A DNA stretch of 64,000 nt, taken from the NCBI RefSeq assembly GCF_051014685.1, contig NW_027478458.1, forward strand, positions 1-64,000, read 5' to 3'. Of this stretch, positions 11,471 to 22,785 are shown piece after piece. The DNA comes from Ptiloglossa arizonensis. Lineage: Eukaryota; Arthropoda; Insecta; Hymenoptera; Colletidae. A model generated the notes under the pieces. That model saw only the letters and a program-made list of their open reading frames with translations. It was not told the origin of the DNA and ran no database searches. The number at the start of each line of letters is the position of its first letter. Position 1 is the first letter of the stretch. A program made the position numbers and the translations under genes.

Positions 11471-14400
11471 GGCGAGTTTCTACTTTCAGATCCAATAAGA
11501 ATTTTTGGATTAGGTCAATCCGTTCGCGAGATATGGGAGTTTGAAGCCAAGAAATGGTTGAGAAGGCAAAACATTTTTCGCAATTCTGCTGATCCAAACG
11601 CTTAACCAGAATGGCCTAGGGAAAAAATACACATACCGTTGTAATCGGGCGAGATTCGACTTTCAGATGCAATAGGAATTTTTGGGTTATGTCAATCCGT
11701 TCGCCAGGTATGGGAGTTTGAAGCCAAGAAATGGTAGAGAAGGCAAAACATTTTTCGCAATTCTGCTGACCCAAACGCTTACCCAGAATGGCCTAGGGAA
11801 AAAATACACATACCGTTGTAATCGGGCGAGTTTCTACTTTCAGTTACAATAGGAATTTTTGGGTTAGGTCAATCCGTTCGCGAGATATGGGAGTTTGAAG
11901 GCAAGAAATGGTTGAGAAGACAACAAATTTTTCGCAATTCTGCTGCTCCAAACGCTTAACCAGAATGGCCTAGGGAAAAAATACACACACCGTTGTAATC
12001 GGGCGAGTTTCTACTTTCAGATGCACTAGGAATCTTTGGGTTAGCCAATCCGTTCGCGAGGTATGGGACTTCGAAGCTACGAAATGGTTGAGAAGACAAC
12101 AAATTTTTCGCAATTCTGCTACTCCAAACGCTTAACCAGAATGGGCTAGGGAAAAAATACACACACCGTTGTAATCGGGCGAGTTTCTACTTTCACACGC
12201 AACAGCAATTTTTGGGTTAGGTCAATCCGTTCGCGAGATATGGGAGTTTGAAGACAAGGAATGGTTGAGAAGGCAAAAAATTTTTCGCAATTCTGCTGCT
12301 CCCAACGCTTAACCAGAATGGCCTAGGGAAAAAATACACATACCGTTGTAATCGGGCGAGTTTCTACTTTCAGATCCAATAAGAATTTTTGGATTAGGTC
12401 AATCCGTTCGCGAGATATGGGAGTTTGAAGCCAAGAAATGGTTGAGAAGGCAAAACATTTTTCGCAATTCTGCTGCTCCAAACGCTTAACCAGAATGGCC
12501 TAGGGAAAAAATACACATACCGTTGTAATCGGGTGAGTTTCTACTTTCAGATGCACTAGGAATTTTTGGGTTAGGTCAATCCGTTCGCGAGATATGGGAC
12601 TTTGAAGCTAAGAAATGGTTGAGAAGACAACAAATTTTTCGCAATTCTGCTGCTCCAAACGCTTAACCAGAATGGGCTAGGGAAAAAATTCACATACCGT
12701 TGTAATCGGGCGAGTTTTTACTTTCAGATGCAATAGGAATTTTTGGGTTAGGTCAATCCGTTCGCGAGATATGGGACTTTGAAGCTAAGAAATGGTTGAG
12801 AAGACAACAAATTTTTCGCAATTCTGCTGTTCCAAACGCTTAACCAGAATGGGCTAGGGAAAAAATACACATACCGCTGTAATTGGGCGAGTTTTTACTT
12901 TCACACGCAACAGCAATTTTTGGGTTAGGTCAATCCGTTCGCGAGAAATGGGAGTTTGAAGACAAGGAATGGTTGAGAAGGCAAAAAATTTTTCGCACTT
13001 CTGCTGCTCCAAACGCTTAACCAGAATGGCCTAGGGAAAAAATACACATACCGTTGTAATCGAGCGAGTTTCTACTTTCAGATGCACTAGGAGTTTTTGG
13101 GTTAGGTCAATCCGTTCGGGAGATATGGGAGTTTGAAGCCAAGAAATGGTTGAGAAGACAACAAATTTTTCGCAATTCTGCTGCTCCAAACGCTTAACCA
13201 GAATGGCCTAGGGAAAAAATACACATACCGTTGTAATCGGGCGTGTTTCTACTTTCAGATGCAACAGAAATTTTTGGGTTAGGTCAATCCGTTCGGGAGA
13301 TATGGGAGTTTGAAGCCAAGAAATGGTAGAGAAGGCAAAACATTTTTCTCAATTCTGCTGATCCAAACGCTTAACCAGATGGCCTAGGGAAAAAATACAC
13401 ATACCGTTGTAATCGGGCGAGCTTCTACTTTCAGACGCAATAGGAATTTTTGGGTTAGGTCAATCCGTTCGCGAGATATGTGAGTTTGAAGCCAAGAAAT
13501 GGTAGAGAAGGCAAAACATTTTTCGCAATTCTGCTGATCCAAACGCTTACCCAGAATGGCCTAGGGAAAAAATACACATACCTTTGTAATCGGGCGAGTT
13601 TCGACTTTCAGATGCAATAGGAATTTTTGGGTTAGGTCAATCCGTTCGGGAAATATGGGAGTTTGAAGCTAAGAAATTGTTGAGAAGACAACAAATTTTT
13701 CGCAATTCTGCTGCTCCAAACGCTTAACCAGAATGGGCTAGGGAAAAAATACACATACCGTTGTAATCGGGCGAGTTTCTACTTAAAGACGCAACAGGAA
13801 TTTTTGGGTTAGGTCAATCCGTTCGCGAGATATGGGAGTTTGAAGCCAAGAAATGGTTGAGAAGGCAAAAAATTTTTCGCAATTCTGCTGCTCCAAACGC
13901 TTAACCAGAATGGCCTAGTGAAAAAATACACATACCGTTGTAATCGGGCGAGTTTCTACTTTCAGATCCAATAAGAATTTTTGGATTAGGTCAATCCGTT
14001 CGCGAGATATGGGAGTTTGAAGCCAAGAAATGGTTGAGAAAGCAAAACAGTTTTCGCAATTCTGCTGATCCAAACGCTTAACCAGAATGGCCTAGGGAAA
14101 AAATACACATACCGTTGTAATCGGGCAAGATTCGACTTTCAGATGCAATAGGAATTTTTGGGTTATGTCAATCCGTTCGCCAGGTATGGGAGATTGAAGC
14201 CAAGAAATGGTTGAGACGGCAAAAATTTTTTCGCAATTCAGCTGCTTCAAAAGCTTAACCAGAATGGCCTAGGGAAAAAATACACATACCGTTGTAATCG
14301 GGCGAGTTTCTACTTTCAGATCCAAAAGAATTTTTGGATTAGGTCAATCCGTTCGGGAGATATGAGAGTTTGAAGCCAAGAAATGGTTGAGAAGACAACA

Positions 14401-15036
14401 AATTTTTCGCACTTCTGCTGCTCCAAACGCTTAACCAGAATGGCCTAGGGAAAAAATACACATACCGTTGTAATCAGGCGAGTTTCTACTTTCAGATGCA
14501 CTAGGAGTTTTTGGGTTAGGTCAATCCGTTCGCGAGATATGGGACTTTGAAGCTAAGAAATGGTTGAGAAGGCAACAAATTTTTCGCAATTCTGCTGCTC
14601 CAAACGCTTAACCAGAATGGCCTAGGGAAAAAATACACATACCGTTGTAATCGGGCGTGTTTCTACTTTCAGATGCAACAGAAATTTTTGGGTTAGGTCA
14701 ATCCGTTCGGGAGATATGGGAGTTTGAAGCCAAGAAATGGTTGAGAAGACAACAAATTTTTCGCACTTCTGCTACTCCAAACGCTTAACCAGAATGGTCT
14801 AGGGAAAAAATACACATACCTTTGTAATCGGGCGAGTTTCGACTTTCAGATGCAATAGGAATTTTTGGGTTAGGTCAATCCGTTCGGGAGATATTGGAGT
14901 TTGAAGCTAAGAAATTGTTGAGAAGACAACAAATTTTTCGCAATTCTGCTGCTCCAAACGCTTAACCAGAATGGGCTAGGGAAAAAATACACATACCGTT
15001 GTAATCGGGCGAGTTTCTACTTAAAGACGCAACAGG

Positions 15037-15213
15037 AATTTTTGGGTTAGGTCAATCCGTTCGCGAGATATGGGAGTTTGAAGCCAAGAAATGGTTGAGA
15101 AGGCAAAAAATTTTTCGCAATTCTGCTGCTCCAAACGCTTAACCAGAATGGCCTAGGGAAAAAATACACATACCGTTGTAATCGGGCGAGTTTCTACTTT
15201 CAGATCCAATAAG
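15037..15213. repeat. Representative near-consensus monomer
   Basis: This copy matches the commonest base at nearly every position and serves as a reference. I count phase 1 as the first base of 'aatttttggg'. Landmarks in order: the T tract at phase 3-7; palindrome TCGCGA at 15061-15066 (phase 25-30); A6T5 at 15105-15115 (phase 69-79), whose core AAAAATTTTT is self-complementary; 'ctgctgctcc' near phase 87; palindrome CCTAGG at 15152-15157 (phase 116-121), followed by an A6 tract; a CENP-B-box-like stretch at 15171-15187; and a variable tail at phase 152-177. The tail exists in several versions (for example 'ctttcagatgcaatagg', 'ttaaagacgcaacagg', 'ctttcacacgcaacagg', 'ctttcagttacaatagg'), which define monomer subtypes. 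A hand count on a sister monomer at 532-708 gives 74 G+C of 177. Confidence 0.9.
15171..15187 (+). other. CENP-B-box-like motif in the monomer (example copy)
   Basis: The 17 bp taccgttgtaatcgggc resembles the primate alphoid CENP-B box (YTTCGTTGGAARCGGGA). Eleven of 17 positions match, including CGTTG, AA and CGGG in register. Of the nine core positions needed in the mammalian box (TTCG, A, CGGG), seven match; the leading TT is 'ac' here. The motif recurs once per monomer. Many monomers carry 'cctttg' in place of 'ccgttg', which removes the CG of the left half. A 7/9 core match somewhere in 177 bp on two strands is fairly likely by chance, so this is a resemblance and not a demonstrated binding site. 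Confidence 0.25.
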
Positions 15214-18040
15214 AATTTTTGGATTAGGTCAATCCGTTCGCGAGATATGGGAGTTTGAAGCCAAGAAATGGTTGAGAAGGCAAAACAGTTTTCGCAATTC
15301 TGCTGATCCAAACGCTTAACCAGAATGGCCTAGGGAAAAAATACACATACCGTTGTAATCGGGCGAGATTCGACTTTCAGATGCAATAGGAATTTTTGGG
15401 TTATGTCAATCCGTTCGCCAGGTATGGGAGTTTGAAGCCAAGAAATGGTTGAGACGGCAAAAATTTTTTCGCAATTCAGCTGCTTCAAAAGCTTAACCAG
15501 AATGGCCTAGGGAAAAAATACACATACCGTTGTAATCGGGCGACTTTCTACTTTCAGTTACAATAGGAATTTTTGGGTTAGGTCAATCCGTTCGGGAGAT
15601 ATGAGAGTTTGAAGCCAAGAAATGGTTGAGAAGACAACAAATTTTTCGCACCTCTGCTGCTCCAAACGCTTAACCAGAATGGCCTAGGGAAAAAATACAC
15701 ATACCGTTGTAATCGGGTGAGTTTCTACTTTCAGATGCACTAGGAATTTTTGGGTTAGGTCAATCCGTTCGCGAAATATGGGACTTTGAAGCTAAGAAAT
15801 GGTTGAGAAGACAACAAATTTTTCGCAATTCTGCTGCACCAAACGCTTAACCAGAATGGGCTAGGGAAAAAATACACATACCTTTGTAATCGGGCGAGTT
15901 TCGACTTTCAGATGCAATAGGAATTTTTGGGTTAGGTCAATCCGTTCGGGAGATATGGGAGTTTGAAGCTAAGAAATTGTTGAGAAGACAACAAATTTTT
16001 CGCAATTCTGCTGCTCCAAACGCTTAACCAGAATGGGCTAGGGAAAAAATACACATACCGTTGTAATCGGGCGAGTTTCTACTTAAAGACGCAACAGGAA
16101 TTTTTGGGTTAGGTCAATCCGTTCGCGAGATATGGGAGTTTGAAGCCAAGAAATGGTTGAGAAGGCAAAAAATTTTTCGCAATTCTGCTGCTCCAAACGC
16201 TTAACCAGAATGGCCTAGGGAAAAAATACACATACCGTTGTAATCGGGCGAGTTTCTACTTTCAGATCCAATAAGAATTTTTGGATTAGGTCAATCCGTT
16301 CGCGAGATATGGGAGTTTGAAGCCAAGAAATGGTTGAGAAGGCAAAACAGTTTTCGCAATTCTGCTGATCCAAACGCTTAACCAGAATGGCCTAGGGAAA
16401 AAATACACATACCGTTGTAATCGGGTGAGTTTCTACTTTCAGATGCACTAGGAATTTTTGGGTTAGGTCAATCCGTTCGCGAAATATGGGACTTTGAAGC
16501 TAAGAAATGGTTGAGAAGACCACAAATTTTTCGCAACTCTGCTGCACCAAACGCTTAACCAGAATGGGCTAGGGAAAAAATTCACATACCGTTGTAATCG
16601 GGCGAGTTTTTACTTTCAGATGCAATAGGAATTTTTGGGTTAGGTCAATCCGTTCGGGAGATATGGGAGTTTAAAGCCAAGAAATGGTTGAGAAGACAAC
16701 AAATTTTTCGCACTTCTGCTGCTCCAAACGCTTAACCAGAATGGCCTAGGGAAAAAATACACATACCGTTGTAATCAGGCGAGTTTCTACTTTCAGATGC
16801 ACTAGGAGTTTTTGGGTTAGGTCAATCCGTTCGCGAGATATGGGACTTTGAAGCTAAGAAATGGTTGAGAAGGCAACAAATTTTTCGCAATTCTGCTGCT
16901 CCAAACGCTTAACCAGAATGGCCTAGGGAAAAAATACACATACCGTTGTAATCGGGCGTGTTTCTACTTTCAGATGCAACAGAAATTTTTGGGTTAGGTC
17001 AATCCGTTCGGGAGATATGGGAGTTTGAAGCCAAGAAATGGTTGAGAAGACAACAAATTTTTCGCACTTCTGCTGCTCCAAACGCTTAACCAGAATGGCC
17101 TAGGGAAAAAATACACATACCTTTGTAATCGGGCGAGTTTCTACTTTCAGATGCAATAGGAATTTTTGGGTTAGGTCAATCCGTTCGGGAGATATGGGAG
17201 TTTGAAGCCAAGAAATGGTTGAGAAGACAACAAATTTTTCGCACTTCTGCTACTCCAAACGCTTAACCAGAATGGCCTAGGGAAAAAATACACATACCGT
17301 TGAAATCGGGCGAGTTTCTACTTTCACACGCAACAGGAATTTATGAGTTAGGTCAATCCGTTCGCGAGATATTGGAGTTTGATGCCAAGAAATGGTAGAG
17401 AAGGCAAAAAATTTTTCACAATTCTGCTGCTCCAAACGTTTAACCAGTATGGCCTAGGGAAAAAATACACATACCTTTGTAATCGGGCGAGTTTCGACTT
17501 TCAGATCCAATAGGAATTTTTGGATTAGGTCAATCCGTTCGCGAGATATGGGAGTTTCAAGCCAAGAAATGGTTGAGAAGACAACAAATTTTTCGCACTT
17601 CTGCTGCTCCAAACGCTTAACCAGAATGGCCTAGGGAAAAAATACACATACCGTTGAAATCGGGCGAGTTTCTACTTTCACACGCAACAGGAATTTTTGG
17701 GTTAGGTCAATCCGTTCGCGAGATATGGGAGTTTGATGCCAAGAAATGGTAGAGAAGGCAAAAAATTTTTCACAATTCTGCTGCTCCAAACGCTTAACCA
17801 GAATGGGCTAGGGAAAAAATACACATACCGTTGTAATCGGGCGAGTTTCTACTTTCAGATACAATAGGAATTTTTGGATTAGGTCAATCCGTTCGCGAGA
17901 TATGGGAGTTTGAAGCCAAGAAATGGTTGAGAAAGCAAAACATTTTTCGTAATTCTGCTGCTCCAAACGCTTAACCAGAATGGGCTAGGGAAAAAATACA
18001 CATACCGTTGTAATCGGGCGAGTTTTTACTTTCACGCACA

Positions 18041-21000
18041 ACAGGAATTTTTGGGTTAGGTCAATCCGTTCGCGAGATATGGGAGTTTGAAGCCAAGAAA
18101 TGGTTGAGAAGGCAAAAAATTTTTCGCAATTCTGCTGCTCCAAACGCTTAACCAGAATGGCCTAGGGAAAAAATACACATACCGTTGTAATCGGGCGAGT
18201 TTCTACTTTCAGATCCAATAAGAATTTTTGGATTAGGTCAATCCGTTCGCGAGATATGGGAGTTTGAAGCCAAGAAATGGTTGTGAAGGCAAAACAGTTT
18301 TCGCAATTCTGCTGATCCAAACGCTTAACCAGAATGGCCTAGGGAAGAAATACACATACCGTTGTAATCGGGCGAGATTCGACTTTCAGATGCAATAGGA
18401 ATTTTTGGGTTATGTCAATCCGTTCGCCAGGTATGGGAGTTTGAAGCCAAGAAATGGTTGAGACGGCAACAATTTTTTCGCAATTCAGCTGCTTCAAAAG
18501 CTTAACCAGAATGGCCTAGGGAAAAAATACACATACCCTTGTAATCGGGCGAGTTTCTACTTTCAGATGCAATAGGAATTTTTGGGTTAGGTCAATCCGT
18601 TCGGGAGATATGTGAGTTTGAAGCCAAGAAATGGTTGAGAAGACAACAAATTTTTCGCACTTCTGCTGCTCCAAACACTTAACCAGAATGGCCTAGGGAA
18701 AAAATACACATACCGTTGTAATCGGGTGAGTTTCTACTTTCAGATGCACTAGGAATTTTTGGGTTAGGTCAATCCGTTCGCGAAATATGGGACTTTGAAG
18801 CTAAGAAATGGTTGAGAAGACAACAAATTTTTCGCAATTCTGCTGCACCAAACGCTTAACCAGAATGGGCTAGGGAAAAAATACACATACCTTTGTAATC
18901 GGGCGAGCTTCGACTTTCAGATGCAATAGGAATTTTTGGGTTAGGGCAATCCGTTCGGGAGATATGGGAGTTTGAAGCTAAGAAATTGTTGAGAAGACAA
19001 CAAATTTTTCGCAATTCTGCTGCTCCAAACGCTTAACCAGAATGGGCTAGGGAAAAAATACACATACCGTTGTAATCGGGCGAGTTTCTACTTAAAGACG
19101 CAACAGGAATTTTTGGGTTAGGTCAATCCGTTCACGAGATATGGGAGTTTGAAGCCAAGAAATGGTTGAGAAGGCAAAAAATTTTTCGCAATTCTGCTGC
19201 TCCAAACGTTTAACCAGAATGGCCTAGGGAAAAAATACACATACCGTTGTAATCGGGCGAGTTTCTACTTTTAGATCCAATAAGAATTTTTGGATTAGGT
19301 CAATCCGTTCGCGAGATATGGGAGTTTGAAGCCAAGAAATGGTTGAGAAGGCAAAACAGTTTTCGCAATTCTGCTGATCCAAACGCTTAACCAGAATGGC
19401 CTAGGGAAAAAATACACATACCGCTGTAATCGGGCGAGATTCGACTTTCAGATGCAATAGGAATTTTTGGGTTATGTCAGTCCGTTCGCCAGGTATGGGA
19501 GTTTGAAGCCAAGAAATGGTTGAGACGGCAAAAATTTTTTCGCAATTCAGCTGCTTCAAAAGCTTAACCAGAATGGCCTAGGGAAAAAATACACATACCG
19601 TTGTAATCGGGCGACTTTCTACTTTCAGTTACAATAGGAATTTTTGGGTTAGGTCAATCCGTTCGGGAGATGTGAGAGTTTGAAGCCAAGAAATGGTTGA
19701 GAAGACAACAAATTTTTCGCACTTCTGCTGCTCCAAACGCTTAACCAGAATAGCCTAGGGAAAAAATACACATACCGTTGTAATCAGGCGAGTTTCTACT
19801 TTCAGATGCACTAGGAGTTTTTGGGTTAGGTCAATCCGTTCGCGAGATATGGGACTTTGAAGCTAAGAAATGGTTGAGAAGGCAACAAATTTTTCGCAAT
19901 TCTGCTGCTCCAAACGCTTAACCAGAATGGCCTAGGGAAAAAATACACATACCGTTGTAATCGGGCGTGTTTCTACTTTCAGATGCAACAGAAATTTTTG
20001 GGTTAGGTCAATCCGTTCGGGAGATATGGGAGTTTGAAGCCAAGAAATGGTTGAGAAGACAACAAATTTTTCGCACTTCTGCTGCTCCAAACGCTTAACC
20101 AGAATGGCCTAGGGAAAAAATACACATACCCTTGTAATCGGGCGAGTTTCTACTTTCAGATGCAATAGGAATTTTTGGGTTAGGTCAATCCGTTCGGGAG
20201 ATATGGGAGTTTGAAGCCAAGAAATGGTTGAGAAGACAACAAATTTTTCGCACTTCTGCTGCTCCAAACGCTTAACCAGAATGGCCTAGGGAAAAAATAC
20301 ACATACCGTTGAAATCGGGCGAGTTTCTACTTTCACACGCAACAGGAATTTTTGAGTTAGGTCAATCCGTTCGCGAGATATTGGAGTTTGATGCCAAGAA
20401 ATGGTAGAGAAGGCAAAAAATTTTTCACAATTCTGCTGCTCCAAACGTTTAACCAGTATGGCCTAGGGAAAAAATACACATACCTTTGTAATCGGGCGAG
20501 TTTCGACTTTCAGATCCAATAGGAATTTTTGGATTAGGACAATCCGTTCGCGAGATATGGGAGTTTCAAGCCAAGAAATGGTTGAGAAGACAACAAATTT
20601 TTCGCACTTCTGCTGCTCCAAACGCTTAACCAGAATGGCCTAGGGAAAAAATACACATACCGTTGAAATCGGGCGAGTTTCTACTTTCACACGCAACAGG
20701 AATTTTTGGGTTAGGTCAATCCGTTCGCGAGATATGGGAGTTTGATGCCAAGAAATGGTAGAGAAGGCAAAAAATTTTTCACAATTCTGCTGCTCCAAAC
20801 GCTTAACCAGAATGGGCTAGGGAAAAAATACACATACCGTTGTAATCGGGCGAGTTTCTACTTTCAGATCCAATAGGAATTTTTGGATTAGGTCAATCCG
20901 TTCGCGAGATATGGGAGTTTGAAGCCAAGAAATGGTTGAGAAGGCAAAACATTTTTTAATTCTGCTGCTCCAAACGCTTAACCAGAATGGGCTAGGGAAA

Positions 21001-21047
21001 AAATACACATACCGTTGTAATCGGGCGAGTTTTTACTTTCACGCGCA
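18041..21047. repeat. 17-monomer HOR unit, copy 2 (about 3007 bp)
   Basis: This partner of 15032-18040 has a small deletion at about 20951 ('cattttttaattctg' against 'catttttcgtaattctg'). It ends with the same rare 'ttcacgc.caacagg' junction as copy 1. The right part (from about 20860) is copied again at 22980-23280, where the same rare junction sits at 23161. Confidence 0.7.
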
Positions 21048-22785
21048 ACAGGAATTTTTGGGTTAGGTCAATCCGTTCGCGAGATATGTGAGTTTGAAGC
21101 CAAGAAATGGTAGAGAAGGCAAAACATTTTTCGCAATTCTGCTGATCCAAACGCTTAACCAGACTGGGCTAGGGAAAAAATACACATACCGTTGTAATCG
21201 GGCGAGATTCGACTTTCAGATGCAATAGGAATTTTTGGGTTATGTCAATCCGTTCGCCAGGTATGGGAGTTTGAAGCCAAGAAATGGTTGAGACGGCAAA
21301 AATTTTTTCGCAATTCAGCTGCTTCAAAAGCTTAACCAGAATGGCCTAGGGAAAAAATACACATACCGTTGTAATCGGGCGACTTTCTACTTTCAGTTAC
21401 AATAGGAATTTTTGGGTTAGGTCAATCCGTTCGGGAGATATGAGAGTTTGAAGCCAAGAAATGGTTGAGAAGACAACAAATTTTTCGCACTTCTGCTGCT
21501 CCAAACGCTTAACCAGAATGGCCTAGGGAAAAAATACACATACCTTTGTAATCGGGCGAGTTTCTACTTTCAGATGCACTAGGAGTTTTTGGGTTAGGTC
21601 AATCCGTTCGCGAGATATGGGACTTTGAAGCTAAGAAATGGTTGAGAAGGCAACAAATTTTTCGCACTTCTGCTGCTCCAAACGCTTAACCAGAATGGCC
21701 TAGGGAAAAAATACACATACCTTTGTAATCGGGCGAGTTTCTACTTTCAGATGCACTAGGAGTTTTTGGGTTAGGTCAATCCGTTCGCGAGATATGGGAC
21801 TTTGAAGCTAAGAAATGGTTGAGAAGGCAACAAATTTTTCGCAATTCTGCTGCACCAAACGCTTAACCAGAATGGGCTAGGGAAAAAATTCACATACCGT
21901 TGTAATCGGGCGAGTTTTTACTTTCAGATGCAATAGGAATTTTTGGGTTAGGTCAATCCGTTCGGGAGATATGGGAGTTTAAAGCCAAGAAATGGTTGAG
22001 AAGACAACAAATTTTTCGCACTTCTGCTGCTCCAAACGCTTAACCAGAATGGCCTAGGGAAAAAATACACATACCGTTGTAATCAGGCGAGTTTCTACTT
22101 TCAGATGCACTAGGAGTTTTTGGGTTAGGTCAATCCGTTCGCGAGATATGGGACTTTGAAGCTAAGAAATGGTTGAGAAGGCAACAAATTTTTCGCAATT
22201 CTGCTGCTCCAAACGCTTAACCAGAATGGCCTAGGGAAAAAATACACATACCGTTGTAATCGGGCGTGTTTCTACTTTCAGATGCAACAGAAATTTTTGG
22301 GTTAGGTCAATCCGTTCGGGAGATATGGGAGTTTGAAGCCAAGAAATGGTTGAGAAGACAACAAATTTTTCGCACTTCTGCTGCTCCAAACGCTTAACCA
22401 GAATGGCCTAGGGAAAAAATACACATACCTTTGTAATCGGGCGAGTTTCTACTTTCAGATGCAATAGGAATTTTTGGGTTAGGTCAATCCGTTCGGGAGA
22501 TATGGGAGTTTGAAGCCAAGAAATGGTTGAGAAGACAACAAATTTTTCGCACTTCTGCTGCTCCAAACGCTTAACCAGAATGGCCTAGGGAAAAAATACA
22601 CATACCGTTGAAATCGGGCGAGTTTCTACTTTCACACGCAACAGGAATTTTTGAGTTAGGTCAATCCGTTCGCGAGATATTGGAGTATGATGCCAAGAAA
22701 TGGTAGAGAAGGCAAAAAATTTTTCACAATTCTGCTGCTCCAAACGTTTAACCAGTATGGCCTAGGGAAAAAATACACATACCGT

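Larger units (their letters stand above)
5860..13560. repeat. Older mosaic satellite background, left part
   Basis: This is continuous 177 bp satellite without one dominant HOR. It is recognised by scattered diagnostic variants: 'ccgctgtaattggg' at 7921, 10397, 10751 and 12874, and 'gtaaac.gggcgagcttc'-type monomers near 6510, 7041 and 10048. Spacings are whole monomer multiples less a base or two (for example 10397 to 10751 = 354). Subtypes with 'gaagctaagaaatgg' plus 'gggctaggg' alternate with 'gaagccaagaaatgg' plus 'ggcctaggg' and with 'ctgctgatcc' types. The same markers return at 23.5-24.7 kb. No gene or other element is visible. Confidence 0.8.
15032..18040. repeat. 17-monomer HOR unit, copy 1 (3009 bp)
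   Basis: The unit runs from a 'cgcaacagg' junction to 'ttcacgcacaacagg'. It aligns with 18041-21047 at offset 3009 over most of its length, for example 16081/19090 (cttaaagacg), 16772/19781 (taatcagg) and 17345/20354 (gagttagg). Two internal parts do not align well, about 15540-15880 and 16400-16740, which suggests that single monomers were replaced by gene conversion after the duplication. Confidence 0.7.
13561..22785. repeat. Satellite block with 17-monomer (3009 bp) higher-order repeat
   Basis: A module beginning 'cctttgtaatcgggcgag' plus 'tcgac', then 'cttaaagacgcaac', then 'tccaataag' with 'ttttggattagg', recurs at 13581, 14819, 15881 and 18890 (steps of 7, 6 and 17 monomers). A second marker, 'gttatgtcaat' with 'cgccaggtatgg', appears near 11701, 14177, 15416, 18424, 19485 and 21254. 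A third, 'taatcaggcgag' with 'ggagttttt', appears at 14471, 16772, 19781 and 22080. All spacings are whole monomers within 2 bp. The block is a patchwork of a few modules whose order has been shuffled. A three-base loss and other small changes occur near 20951. Confidence 0.8.

Noticed and set aside
15105..15115. A6T5 followed by 'cgc' as a transcription terminator or origin element
   Set aside because: It has no GC stem before the T tract, and it occurs in most monomers with frequent disruption. It is better described as a DNA-bending tract of the satellite.
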